Assembly (NCBI RefSeq): GCF_000379805.1
Contig: NZ_KB903554.1
Location: 80,324 to 144,323 of the forward strand
Direction: 5' to 3'
Source of the DNA: Lewinella cohaerens DSM 23179
Lineage (GTDB): Bacteria; Bacteroidota; Bacteroidia; Chitinophagales; Saprospiraceae
Length of the DNA stretch: 64,000 nucleotides
The notes under the pieces were generated by a model. That model had not been told where the DNA came from. It worked only from the letters and a program-made list of their open reading frames with translations, and did not search any database. Both the position numbers and the translations under genes were made by a program. This document shows positions 1 to 8,498 of the stretch, in pieces; position 1 is the stretch's first letter; each line of letters begins with the position of its first letter.

Positions 1-367
1 TAGCAAAAGCTACGCGAGAGGCCAGTGATCCGGTTTTTGTTCCAGGAAAAGACCGATTAACATCTTTCCCATCGGGCACCTCTCTGGAAAAGTTAATAAA
101 CCCGTAGGTATTAAGGATAGGTATAGCTATAACATTTCCGGCCTTAAGGCTATTGAACATACCGCTTTCAATAGCTTGCCTGATAATCTCCATCCCATTG
201 ATCTCATCGCCATGAACGCCCGCCAAAAAAAGCACTGTAGGTCCAGGCTTTTTCGACCTGAAAACATGCGCCGAAACAATAATGGTATTCCCACTAGGAA
301 GCTGCCCTACAGGTATTTTGATCAATTGCTTTTTCCCGGGAGCTACCGTCGTATCAAGGATTTTCAT
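1..367 (-). CDS. succinylglutamate desuccinylase/aspartoacylase-family zinc hydrolase (3' end outside window)
   Basis: Only the first 122 codons are in the window; the gene continues past the left edge. The reading starts at the ATG at 365-367 with MKILDTTVAPGKKQ. It contains GVHGDEING, the His/Glu zinc-binding signature of M14-like aspartoacylase/succinylglutamate desuccinylase enzymes, and further on DVNRSFPG, also typical of the family. Members hydrolyse N-acyl amino acids or trim C-terminal residues in the cytoplasm. It begins 5 bp after the end of the rimK-like gene on the same strand, so the two are probably one transcript. Pairing with a glutamate ligase suggests one adds and the other removes amino-acid groups from a shared substrate, but that is inference. 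The remaining zinc ligand and the catalytic Glu cannot be checked here. Confidence 0.85.
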   Translation of the reverse strand, partial: MKILDTTVAPGKKQLIKIPVGQLPSGNTIIVSAHVFRSKKPGPTVLFLAGVHGDEINGMEIIRQAIESGMFNSLKAGNVIAIPILNTYGFINFSREVPDGKDVNRSFPGTKTGSLASRVAFA

Positions 368-372
368 AAAAT

Positions 373-1266
373 TTAATCTTTCCTGTTATTCGCTTTAACT
401 TTCCTTTCCACCAACTTAATAATAGTACCTGCTACATCTTTGCCTGTTGTGCCTTCAATACCCTCTAAACCTGGACTGGCATTGACCTCCATCACCAAAG
501 GTCCTTTTGACGATGGTAAAATATCCACACCTGCTACTTCAATGTTCAACACCTTGACAACCTCTTTTACCAAGGCTTCTTCTTCCGGCTTTAGCTGAAT
601 AGCCAAAGAGCTTGCTCCCCTGTGTAAATTGGAGCGAAATTCTCCCGGCTTCGCCTGCCTGCGCATACTCGCGATAATTTGCCCGTCAACCACCAACACT
701 CGGGTATCAGCACCTCTTGCTTCTGCGATATACTCCTGCATCAAAAGCCGGTCTTCATCACGAAAAAAACTGGCTGTAATACGCTGTAAAGCCCAATAGT
801 TGTGTGCAAGTTCCACCCCTTCTCCATGCGTACTTTCCAACATCTTCACGACCACAGGAAAGCCCCCTAGCTGTGCTACCGCATCGTGTAGATTTCCATA
901 AGGGTTGATCATAATGGTCTTAGGAACAGGCACCTGGTTTTGCACCAAAGCCTGAAAACTTCTTAATTTATCCCTAGCTAACTGTAGTGCCTCCGGGCTT
1001 GTTGGACTAACAATACCCATCAATTCGAATTGGCTGATCACCGCCGCCCCTAAGCCCGTAACACTGGCCCCAATTCTGGGAATAATTGCATCCAGAAAAT
1101 CAAGAGGCTTCGATTTATAAAAAATATTAGGCGCTTCAGCATCAATCATCAAACTGCACCGTGTATGGTCAATCACGTGCATAGTATGCCCTTTTCGCTT
1201 ACCAGCTTTATAAAGGCTGCGAGTAGAATAAAGTTCCGTACTGCGAGAAAGGATTCCGATGTTCAT
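373..1266 (-). CDS. rimK: RimK-family ATP-grasp alpha-L-glutamate ligase
   Basis: 297-residue ATP-grasp enzyme starting MNIGILSRSTELYSTRSL; the ATG at 1264-1266 fits better than a TTG 39 bp upstream. RimK enzymes ligate glutamate to a protein C-terminus (ribosomal protein S6 in E. coli) or to small molecules, using ATP. Visible family marks are the ATP-grasp lysine region GGFPVVVKML, the loop EFRSNLHRGA, and the metal-binding end VMEVNASPGLEGIE. Length matches E. coli RimK (about 300). The downstream gene encodes a desuccinylase/aspartoacylase-type hydrolase 5 bp away, forming a two-gene operon. It is divergent from the transporter at 1351 with an 84 bp shared promoter region. The substrate cannot be told from sequence; S6 is the default guess. 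Confidence 0.88.
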   Translation of the reverse strand: MNIGILSRSTELYSTRSLYKAGKRKGHTMHVIDHTRCSLMIDAEAPNIFYKSKPLDFLDAIIPRIGASVTGLGAAVISQFELMGIVSPTSPEALQLARDKLRSFQALVQNQVPVPKTIMINPYGNLHDAVAQLGGFPVVVKMLESTHGEGVELAHNYWALQRITASFFRDEDRLLMQEYIAEARGADTRVLVVDGQIIASMRRQAKPGEFRSNLHRGASSLAIQLKPEEEALVKEVVKVLNIEVAGVDILPSSKGPLVMEVNASPGLEGIEGTTGKDVAGTIIKLVERKVKANNRKD

Positions 1267-1350
1267 AACGGCACGAAAGGTAAGTGTTTTTAATAAGCAA
1301 ACCAATTCTCAAGATTCTTGTATCTTGACGATTCTAAACTACCAATCTCC

Positions 1351-2679
1351 ATGGATATTCTGGATACGCCGAACGCACCTGTACTTAAGAATAATCGTCG
1401 TACCCTTAATGGATGGGCAATGTTCGACTGGGCCAACTCTGCTTTCGCCCTTGTTATTACGGTCGCTATTTTCCCTCCTTATTTCCTAAGCGTCACCAAT
1501 GACATCATCCATATTGGCGCTTTAGAAGTTTCCAATAGTAGCTTATTTGCATTTGCAATTTCTGCCGCCTACATCCTAATCGCACTGGTATCCCCATGGC
1601 TATCAGGAATTGCAGATGCCGGAGGAAGAAAAATGTGGTTCCTGAAGTTCTTTACTACATTCGGAGCTATTGGCTGTTTGTCACTACTTTGGTTCAATGG
1701 AATGTCGACTTTATGGGTGGGTACTGTTGGCTTTATTATGGCCATGATCGGTTTTGCTGGCGGCTTGGTTTTTTACAATAGCTACCTTCCTGATATTGCT
1801 ACCGAAGACATGTACGACCGTGTAAGTGCCCGAGGCTTCGCCTTTGGCTACGTTGGAAGCGTTTTATTATTGATCATAAACCTGGTTATGATCCTCAAAC
1901 CAGAAGTTTTCGGACTTCCAGCAGAAGACACGCTTCCTGCAAGAATATCTTTCGTAATGGTTGGTTTATGGTGGATCGGGTTTTCCCAGATCTCCTTTCG
2001 CAGACTACCCAAAGACCAACGGCGTGGCAGTGACAAAATCAGCACCATGGCCAAGCAAGGCTATCAGGAGATAAAAAAAGTATGGAAAGATCTCAAGGGC
2101 CAACAAGAAGTCAAACGTTTCCTTTATAGCTTCTTTTGCTATAGCATGGGTGTTCAGACCATCTTGTACCTCGCTTCGGTTTTTGCAGAGAAAGAGCTTG
2201 CCTTCGCGGCAGAAGAATTAATTTACGTAGTCCTTATTCTCCAGGTTGTTGCCATTGGTGGGGCTTATCTTTTTGCGCTGATTTCTGAATATAGAGGTAA
2301 CGTTTTCAGCCTGGCAAGTATGCTCATCATCTGGATTCTTATTTGTCTTTTTGCCTACTTCGTTGAAGGAAAAACAGAGTTTTACTATATCGCAGGTGCG
2401 GTGGGTTTAGTCATGGGCGGCATCCAATCGCTTTCCAGGTCTACCTATTCAAAACTTCTCCCTGAAGGCACAGAAGATACCACCTCCTATTTCAGCTTTT
2501 ACGACGTGCTAGAAAAAGTAGCTATCGTATCTGGCACTTTTATTTTCGGCCTCGCAGAGCTTATTACCGGTAATATTCGTAACAGTGTTTTGGTGCTGGG
2601 TGTCTTTTTTCTTATTAGCCTGGTGCTCCTTCTTCGACTAAAAGTAGAGCGGCCTAAACGTAAAGCGGCGAAAGGGTAG
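1351..2679 (+). CDS. MFS transporter, UMF1/Atg22-like family
   Basis: 442-residue polytopic inner-membrane protein with about 12 hydrophobic segments. The N-terminal signature LNGWAMFDWANSAFALVI is characteristic of the UMF1 (unknown major facilitator 1; Atg22-related) family. Other marks are the loop SGIADAGGRKMW, equivalent to the MFS loop 2-3 motif, and LSRSTYSKLLPEG near the last third. The ATG at 1351 (MDILDTPNAP) was preferred to an in-frame TTG/ATG further upstream because homologous starts lie shortly before the GWAMFDWAN motif. The protein ends in a basic tail, KRKAAKG, as usual for a cytoplasmic C-terminus. The substrate is unknown; yeast Atg22 exports vacuolar amino acids, which is only a hint. 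Divergent from rimK. Confidence 0.85.
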   Translation: MDILDTPNAPVLKNNRRTLNGWAMFDWANSAFALVITVAIFPPYFLSVTNDIIHIGALEVSNSSLFAFAISAAYILIALVSPWLSGIADAGGRKMWFLKFFTTFGAIGCLSLLWFNGMSTLWVGTVGFIMAMIGFAGGLVFYNSYLPDIATEDMYDRVSARGFAFGYVGSVLLLIINLVMILKPEVFGLPAEDTLPARISFVMVGLWWIGFSQISFRRLPKDQRRGSDKISTMAKQGYQEIKKVWKDLKGQQEVKRFLYSFFCYSMGVQTILYLASVFAEKELAFAAEELIYVVLILQVVAIGGAYLFALISEYRGNVFSLASMLIIWILICLFAYFVEGKTEFYYIAGAVGLVMGGIQSLSRSTYSKLLPEGTEDTTSYFSFYDVLEKVAIVSGTFIFGLAELITGNIRNSVLVLGVFFLISLVLLLRLKVERPKRKAAKG

Positions 2680-2945
2680 TCGATCTAATAAGAGCTGAGT
2701 TTCTTTTGGGGCTATGCCTTCTCCCGACTGATGCAGTCGGGATAGGCACCGGGCTTTCCAGTCGCTACCGCTCCTTTCTATCCCTTATCCTTGGTCACTC
2801 CGTGCCCCGTGCTCCGGCCTATTGGCCTGCGCACCAATTTAAGCTACACTCATACGATCCCGTCAATCATTCTTGATCTACTCAAAAAGATGCCCAATGC
2901 GTATAAAACAATAGCTAATCTTAATATAAAATCATGCCCTGGCTC
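2680..2945. repeat. intergenic region with strong hairpin, possible dispersed repeat
   Basis: No gene is seen in this 266 bp between convergent genes. It holds a perfect 9-bp stem at 2722-2730/2734-2742 (arms TCCCGACTG and CAGTCGGGA, loop ATG), enclosed by a short GCCT/AGGC pairing. Further G+C-rich pairings follow around 2800-2840. Composition is clearly richer in G+C than most intergenic DNA here, which suggests a copy of a dispersed intergenic repeat. That is not proven, since only one copy is visible in the window. It may also end transcription from both sides, though there is no T-tract directly after the stem. Confidence 0.4.
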
Positions 2946-4388
2946 CTAAAATCGATACCGTAAACCCAATTGCCCGCCCAAAAGCTGATAGCGCTCCGTA
3001 AAAGGAGATTCCTCTGCGGAAAAGTCCTGCAAATTATAACGGACACTTCCTCCTGCAAGGATATCTAACTGCGAGGTAATAGGGTATGCCAATTGTAACC
3101 CTCCTTGCAGACTTACGCCCAAGCCTGTACGGTACCAATCAGTCGTAGACAAATCCTGGAATTCATTCTCCAGACTCTGGTTAAGGACAGTCCCCTCCCA
3201 ACTGCGCTGAAGCCTTAGGCGCACACCGGCTTCTGCCAGTAAAGTCAAGCGTCCTAGTTCAAAATTGTAGCCTCCCAAAAGGGGCAATTCCCATTGACGA
3301 ATACTATTATAGGTTTTCCTTTCCCTAGTTTGCGTTTCATAGTAAGCTACAGGCCCCAAAACAGAATCGACAGAATTTCCGGGTCCATAAATCAACATCG
3401 TCACTCCAGTTACCGTATCAACGGTTTGTGTGACTGCCGTACTTTCAAAGAGTGTATTCAGTTGCGTATAACCTAGCCCACCTCGCACTTGCCATCCATC
3501 TGGGCTACGGTATCCAAAGCTGACATCTGCACTTAGGCCTTCAAGCACTTCTTCTGAATTGACTCTTTTACTAACCCAGGAAACGCCTAATGAGTCTTTG
3601 TTCTCCAGTTGCCGCTGAACGCCAAGGTAGGCTACATCAACTTGTGCGAAAAACGGACTCGCCTTTCTATTCCGGCTTGGTAAATCTCCTAAAGTGATTA
3701 TAGGCAACTCCTCTTCACCTTCAGTAAGGGATACTTCATAAGCAAGTGTACCTATATTTTGTACCGCTTTTGTGAATACGGGGTTGTTACTAACGGTAAC
3801 TGAAGCGTCTTCTGTTACCGCCTCTGCTGTTCTATCTTCAGCATTATCTTCATCAATAGTATTCCCACTTGATGCTTCATTGGTAATATTTCCTAATACT
3901 CGTGTATCTTGTTCAGGCTTTTCATTTGCCACTACCAAGTTGGTATTAACAGCTTCTTCTGTTACCTGTATTTCGGTATCGCCAACAGTTGTATTCTTAG
4001 CTACTGATGTTAAAGAGCTTGTAGTGTTTTTAGTTGCTAGTACGCTCATGGGTACCTTGTCCGCTAACAACATATCATCTTGTGGCTCTAAACCACTAGC
4101 TGCCTGATTTGCAGTTTCTTGATAGGTTTCATCACTTGTATTACCTTCTTCATTTGCAACTGTAGCATTACTAACAACTTGCTGCGAATCAACTACTGTT
4201 TCGCTTCCATCATCAGACCATAGCCAAAGTCCTCCGGCGATAGCTACCGCTCCAAACAATGCTAGGAACCACAACCACGGCATACGCCTTTTAGGTGGCT
4301 TAACAGCTTCCCAAAGCGCCTCTGCATCTACATTAGACTCGTACCGTCCCAGGGTTTCCCCTATATGCTTATCCAACTCGTTTGACAT
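2946..4388 (-). CDS. membrane-anchored beta-barrel protein encoded with an ECF sigma factor (possible anti-sigma fusion)
   Basis: 480 residues. Residues 1-35 are a charged cytoplasmic segment (MSNELDKHIGETLGRYES...), followed by one transmembrane helix at about 37-56 (MPWLWFLALFGAVAIAGGLW). A long Ser/Thr/Glu/Asn-rich low-complexity linker covers about 60-225. A C-terminal region of about 240 residues has alternating beta-strands ending in LGGQLGLRYRF, with the terminal Phe typical of an outer-membrane barrel strand. The start overlaps the end of the sigma-factor gene by 20 bp, so the two are translationally linked. Anti-sigma factors are usually encoded directly after their ECF sigma, and the short cytosolic head plus helix fits that role. 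No known anti-sigma domain is recognisable. One chain with both an inner-membrane anchor and a barrel-like end is unusual. The function is inferred from architecture only. Confidence 0.6.
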   Translation of the reverse strand: MSNELDKHIGETLGRYESNVDAEALWEAVKPPKRRMPWLWFLALFGAVAIAGGLWLWSDDGSETVVDSQQVVSNATVANEEGNTSDETYQETANQAASGLEPQDDMLLADKVPMSVLATKNTTSSLTSVAKNTTVGDTEIQVTEEAVNTNLVVANEKPEQDTRVLGNITNEASSGNTIDEDNAEDRTAEAVTEDASVTVSNNPVFTKAVQNIGTLAYEVSLTEGEEELPIITLGDLPSRNRKASPFFAQVDVAYLGVQRQLENKDSLGVSWVSKRVNSEEVLEGLSADVSFGYRSPDGWQVRGGLGYTQLNTLFESTAVTQTVDTVTGVTMLIYGPGNSVDSVLGPVAYYETQTRERKTYNSIRQWELPLLGGYNFELGRLTLLAEAGVRLRLQRSWEGTVLNQSLENEFQDLSTTDWYRTGLGVSLQGGLQLAYPITSQLDILAGGSVRYNLQDFSAEESPFTERYQLLGGQLGLRYRF

Positions 4389-4920
4389 AAGTCTCCTTTT
4401 CTTGTTGTAAAATCATGGCTTGTAATTTTTGCCGGGCACGCACCAATTGCGAGCGAGAAGTACCGGGAGCAATACCTAGTATTCCTGCGATCTCGTCATG
4501 AGCGTATCCTTCTACAACATATAAGTTAAAAACGTCCCGAAAACCCTCGGGTAATTTCTGTATCAAAGCGATCAACGCTTCTGCACCTAATTGCTGAACA
4601 ATATTGGGTGACACCAAAGGATGAGTAATCTCTTCCAGTCCTGCTTGCTCTCTTTGATAAGAAGCCTTTTCTTTGGATTGCAAAGCGATGTTAATCACAA
4701 TTCGTCGCAACCAAGCAACAAAAGACCCCGTTTCCTGATAGCGATCAATCGCTCGGAAGATGCGTATAAATGCCTCTTGCAGCACATCTTTCGCAGCATG
4801 ATCATCCCTGCAGTAGCGCCGGGCTACTGTCATCATCATGGGCGAGTAGCGAAGTACCAGTGCTTTCTGGTACTTCGCTTTTCCTCGTTGACAACCGCGA
4901 ATGATTTCGCTTTCAGTCAT
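4369..4920 (-). CDS. ECF-type sigma-70 family RNA polymerase sigma factor
   Basis: 183-residue ECF sigma factor. Region 2 is visible around residues 25-90 (YSPMMMTVARRYCRDD, DVLQEAFIRIFRAIDRY, FVAWLRRIVINIAL). Region 4, the -35 binding helix-turn-helix, is at about 125-175 (LPEGFRDVFNLYVVEGYAHD, GIAPGTSRSQLVRARQKLQ). Length and layout match the family. It would direct RNA polymerase to a small regulon, usually controlled by an anti-sigma encoded next to it; here the following gene overlaps it by 20 bp and has a membrane helix. The upstream sequence at about 4925-4950 has a small CGGAT/ATCCG inverted repeat that could be part of its own promoter, but this is weak. Confidence 0.93.
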   Translation of the reverse strand: MTESEIIRGCQRGKAKYQKALVLRYSPMMMTVARRYCRDDHAAKDVLQEAFIRIFRAIDRYQETGSFVAWLRRIVINIALQSKEKASYQREQAGLEEITHPLVSPNIVQQLGAEALIALIQKLPEGFRDVFNLYVVEGYAHDEIAGILGIAPGTSRSQLVRARQKLQAMILQQEKETYVKRVG

Positions 4921-4995
4921 AAATTATCGGATGCGTTTTATATCCGGCAAGTAGTAAGAAATATTTTTTCTCACAACTTACTGTTATTCATCTAA

Positions 4996-6813
4996 TTACT
5001 GCGGAATTCTCACCCTGAAAGTTCCACTCACAGGAGCATCAAGAACTTGTTGCTGTTGACTACCCCACCAGCCATTGGCAGTACCTGAATAGTTGCCCTC
5101 TAGAAACCCTCCAGGACCTTCATTATTGGTAATATTCACTGTAATGCTGCCACAAGGAGGGTAACAGTACAACAGACTGCTGTTGCCATTTGGGCTGTTA
5201 GAATAAATGCTATAGTTGTACCCTACATCTATACCCGTGTACGACCCAAGTCCAAGTTCATTAAGGTATAGCATAATAGTATGCTGATTGTTATCCTCAT
5301 CAAAACCACGTCCACTAATAACACTATAGGTTTCGAAAATAATACTGTCTGGAGAAAGCTCAATCGTATCAATGGCTAAGGTAAGATCATAAAAATCAAG
5401 CAAAGTGCCATTCGCATCACTGCTCAAGTAGCTTTCCAGTTCTACACCACAAGCCGCAATTGTTCCGAGATCTAGGTCTTCCGTTAAAGTATAGCTGGCT
5501 GGTTCAGATGATTCTAAGTTATCAAAATCATAGACAACGATATTCAATTCCGTGCTAGAACAACCAGAATAAGTATAGGAGAAGTTTCCATTCTCATCAG
5601 CTACAGCAACCTGCGAGTACCACCAGATACTGTGATTGAGCATAACGATAGCGCCATCAACGGGGTCTCCACTACAGTCAACAACTTGGCCACTGATTGT
5701 AGCATCATCGGCAGACTCTAAAATAAAGCAACCCGTCACTTCTGTATCTTCAGAGAATGGCCCAGCAGTAAATACCTGGCTTCCTCCACAAGGGTTACTG
5801 AAGTAAAAATTCAAGGTTTCTCCTGTTGGTACTGGGCCATAATAGTGGCCAGCATCATCAGTCGTTCCCCAAATAATAGTTCCTTGACCTTCTACACCTA
5901 CCGTAAAGGACTCAAAAGGTGCAATTGATCCATCTTCAAATTTCACACAGCCTGATATGTCAACAGTCTCTGTACCATAAGGGAAATCTACATTCCAGAA
6001 AGTAAAGTGACTTACTTCTCCATAGTAGAAATCACCTTCCATAATGGCTTTGCCATCTTCGATCCAAACACCATCGGTTTCGTCAAAATACCAGAGTGGG
6101 ATTTCTACTGGTGCAATAGATCGGAGTTCTGCGGGCACGGGGTAGCTCAACATTGCTTCCTGTCCAGGAGCCATCTGCAGCTCATTGCCAGACTGGTCGT
6201 ACAACTCTACGGCAAGCATCCCCATTGAAGTCATGGTTACTTCCTGGCCAGCTTCGTTTACACCAAATAATCCACCTGGCATAAAGTCGCCAAGGTTATC
6301 ATCGGTTGGATCAAGCCACTGAGCGTATACCTTCACATCGCCAGTAACAACTTGGCCTTGTGGATTAACCACACTGTTTGCGGGAAGCTCAATACTAGCG
6401 CCTTCCACTTCAATTGTTCCACCCTGGTTTCCGGTAATCGTTGCTGCCAGGGTCTTAGGTAACAACTGAATACGATTTACATTCCGGGAACCATTCGCTG
6501 GATAAAAACGGTCAGAACCTAAAAAGTATCCTTCTTTAGTAACGGTAACATAAGTTCCCTTGGCGTTCATCTGAATATCACGAAACTGATAAAGTCCTGC
6601 ATCATTGGTAACAGCAACCTCGCTACCTAAACGAACCATCGCATTCTCAATGCCTATACCATTAAGGTCAACAACTTGTCCTGCCAAGTTTGCGGTAACA
6701 ATTATAGTAGGGGCCTCATAACCCGAACCTGTGGTTGTAGTAATATCATTGTCTTTTCGACAACTAAAAATAACTAGTGGCAGTGCCAGTAAAAGGAAAA
6801 TCCAATTTTTCAT
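4996..6813 (-). CDS. carboxypeptidase-regulatory-like domain lipoprotein
   Basis: 605-residue predicted lipoprotein. The signal peptide MKNWIFLLLALPLVIFSC ends in a lipobox with Cys at residue 18, followed by RKDND. Residues about 43-115 form a carboxypeptidase-regulatory-like beta-sandwich (LAGQVVDLNGIGIENAMVRL, GTYVTVTKEGYF). Residues about 128-200 resemble a ZU5-type segment (GGTIEVEGASIELPANSV). Another regulatory-like Ig fold lies at about 375-450 (ISGQVVDCSGDPVDGAIVML). Such proteins are anchored in the outer membrane and often face outward in Bacteroidota. No catalytic residues are seen. It lies 75 bp upstream of the ECF sigma gene on the same strand, but with enough space for a separate promoter. 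The specific role is unknown. Confidence 0.75.
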   Translation of the reverse strand: MKNWIFLLLALPLVIFSCRKDNDITTTTGSGYEAPTIIVTANLAGQVVDLNGIGIENAMVRLGSEVAVTNDAGLYQFRDIQMNAKGTYVTVTKEGYFLGSDRFYPANGSRNVNRIQLLPKTLAATITGNQGGTIEVEGASIELPANSVVNPQGQVVTGDVKVYAQWLDPTDDNLGDFMPGGLFGVNEAGQEVTMTSMGMLAVELYDQSGNELQMAPGQEAMLSYPVPAELRSIAPVEIPLWYFDETDGVWIEDGKAIMEGDFYYGEVSHFTFWNVDFPYGTETVDISGCVKFEDGSIAPFESFTVGVEGQGTIIWGTTDDAGHYYGPVPTGETLNFYFSNPCGGSQVFTAGPFSEDTEVTGCFILESADDATISGQVVDCSGDPVDGAIVMLNHSIWWYSQVAVADENGNFSYTYSGCSSTELNIVVYDFDNLESSEPASYTLTEDLDLGTIAACGVELESYLSSDANGTLLDFYDLTLAIDTIELSPDSIIFETYSVISGRGFDEDNNQHTIMLYLNELGLGSYTGIDVGYNYSIYSNSPNGNSSLLYCYPPCGSITVNITNNEGPGGFLEGNYSGTANGWWGSQQQQVLDAPVSGTFRVRIPQ

Positions 6814-6940
6814 TTTCTATTCTTTTGCTTTTCAAATGATGCATCGAAAAGCGGTGATAAGTTTTGTTTTGACAACGTTCTCACCCTTAGAATAGGACAA
6901 GTGCAACATCCGCTGCACGGGCACTGGATTTTTTTATTTT

Positions 6941-7966
6941 TTATTGCAAGCCAAGCAAAAATGCCATCGTATCCACACCATCTGCATAATCACTTAGCCC
7001 TGGCTGCTGGGCATCTCCTAACTTATATGGAGATAAACCAGCCAATGGAAATTGACTCACTACCAGTTGAATCTCATCTTCCCTCAACAATAGTGTTGTC
7101 GTAACTGCCTCTACACTCGAATAGTATTCATAATGCAATGTTGCTATCGGCGACTGAAGAGACGTATTCTCTGTCATTAACACACATCCGTTAGCCTCAT
7201 AAGGCACCCTATTCAAAACGTATAGCGCGTAGTTGTAATCAAAGTTGTTCTTGTACTTCGTGTGATTGATCAATTGATGGCGGTATTCATGAAGCGCCTC
7301 TAAAAGTGGTTTAAAATCATACCCCTCTGGCAAATACAATTTCGACACATTGCGACAGCCCAACCCAAAGTAATCAAATATGTCATGCCCCAGCGCTAAC
7401 AATTCCTCCTTGGACTCTTCTCCCGTCAATACAGCAACAGCATTACGGTTTTGACGAATGATATGTGGATATGCCGCAAAATATTCTTTAAAATACCGCG
7501 CAGAGTTATTACTACCTGTGGCGATGACAGCTTCAAAGCCTGCTAGCTTAGTTACAATTTTGAAATAATTAGCAGTACGCTCGTCAATGAGTTTTAAGGT
7601 TCGCAAAATCGCAGGGATTAAGTAAGGATCCTTATCAGACAACTTCAGGATTGCCTGATGGCCACTCATAAATACGGCCAGCAAATCATGAAAACCTACC
7701 AATGGTAAATTACCAGCCATGACTACCCCTACTTGTTTCGCAACCGTAGTTTCTGACAAATCGTAAGCCCCTAGCCATTCCGTCAACGCTCTAGGCTCGA
7801 GCATCTGTGTTGCTATAGCCTTTATGGCCTGCTGCTGATTAGCCTCCGTAAACCAACCATTGTGAATAGCCGAACGTTTAATACTTGCTTGTAAAAACTC
7901 GTCGTTCCCTTCTCGCAATAGTTCTCCTAAGCGTACTAGCGCATTAAATCTTTCTTCCTTAGTCAT
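6941..7966 (-). CDS. LuxC-type acyl-CoA reductase
   Basis: 341-residue protein of the LuxC/acyl-CoA reductase family (aldehyde dehydrogenase superfamily), which reduces acyl-CoA or acyl-enzyme to the fatty aldehyde with NADPH. Recognisable segments are VMAGNLPLVGFHDLLAVFMS, KLSDKDPYLIP, EAVIATGSNNSARYF, and FGLGCRNVSKLYLPEG, which carries the presumed catalytic Cys. The start is the ATG at 7964-7966 (MTKEERF), which overlaps the end of the DUF1415 gene by 8 bp. It is the last gene of a tight three-gene unit with an RluD-like synthase. Bacteroidota encode such enzymes without luminescence genes, so the physiological substrate is open. Confidence 0.85.
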   Translation of the reverse strand: MTKEERFNALVRLGELLREGNDEFLQASIKRSAIHNGWFTEANQQQAIKAIATQMLEPRALTEWLGAYDLSETTVAKQVGVVMAGNLPLVGFHDLLAVFMSGHQAILKLSDKDPYLIPAILRTLKLIDERTANYFKIVTKLAGFEAVIATGSNNSARYFKEYFAAYPHIIRQNRNAVAVLTGEESKEELLALGHDIFDYFGLGCRNVSKLYLPEGYDFKPLLEALHEYRHQLINHTKYKNNFDYNYALYVLNRVPYEANGCVLMTENTSLQSPIATLHYEYYSSVEAVTTTLLLREDEIQLVVSQFPLAGLSPYKLGDAQQPGLSDYADGVDTMAFLLGLQ

Positions 7967-8498
7967 GATGTCCAATACGTAAATTCTCTAATACTTTTTT
8001 ACTCAAGGTCCGCAGATAAGTGGCGTTGCGTTCTGGAATTTGATCTATTTCTGAAAATTGAGAAATGGCATCCTCCACACTCTCTTCTCTCAGAAGATGA
8101 ATGAGCGGGTAAGGAGATCGGTTGGTATAGTTTGCCAAATCATCTTGATCACTCTCTCCAAAATAGAAATCTGGGTGAAACCCTACCAATTGAATCAAAC
8201 CTTCCGTTTTACTCGCAACTAGGAGCTCTTGGGTCCATTCCCAATACGCCCAAAAATCGTCAAATTCAGGAAACAAATTCGGAAAAACCAGTAAAGTAGT
8301 TTCCAACCGAGCACGTTCAACAGTAACCAAATCACTCAATTCCTCCAGCAAAGCTTTTGTCAGTACTTCCTCATCGTTGGTTTCCACCACTCGGATTCGA
8401 ATTCGATCTTGGGTGAATGGACGTTTTGCAAATGGGCATATATTATGCTCAATCACAAACTTGACTAACCACGATTGTACAACCTGATTTTCACTCAA
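7959..8498 (-). CDS. DUF1415 family protein
   Basis: 179-residue soluble protein with the features of the DUF1415 family: EHNICPFAKRPF near the N-terminus, with a conserved Cys, then LLVFPNLFPEFDDFWAYWEW, LVGFHPDFYFG, and NYTNRSPYPLIHLLREESV. The biochemical function of the family is unknown. The start is a TTG at 8496-8498 (MSENQVVQSW) that overlaps the TGA of the upstream pseudouridine synthase in the sequence TTGA. No in-frame ATG exists nearby on either side, so the TTG and coupled translation are the best reading. The gene overlaps the acyl-CoA reductase start by 8 bp. The tight packing suggests co-expression, not necessarily a shared pathway. Confidence 0.85.
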   Translation of the reverse strand: MSENQVVQSWLVKFVIEHNICPFAKRPFTQDRIRIRVVETNDEEVLTKALLEELSDLVTVERARLETTLLVFPNLFPEFDDFWAYWEWTQELLVASKTEGLIQLVGFHPDFYFGESDQDDLANYTNRSPYPLIHLLREESVEDAISQFSEIDQIPERNATYLRTLSKKVLENLRIGHHD

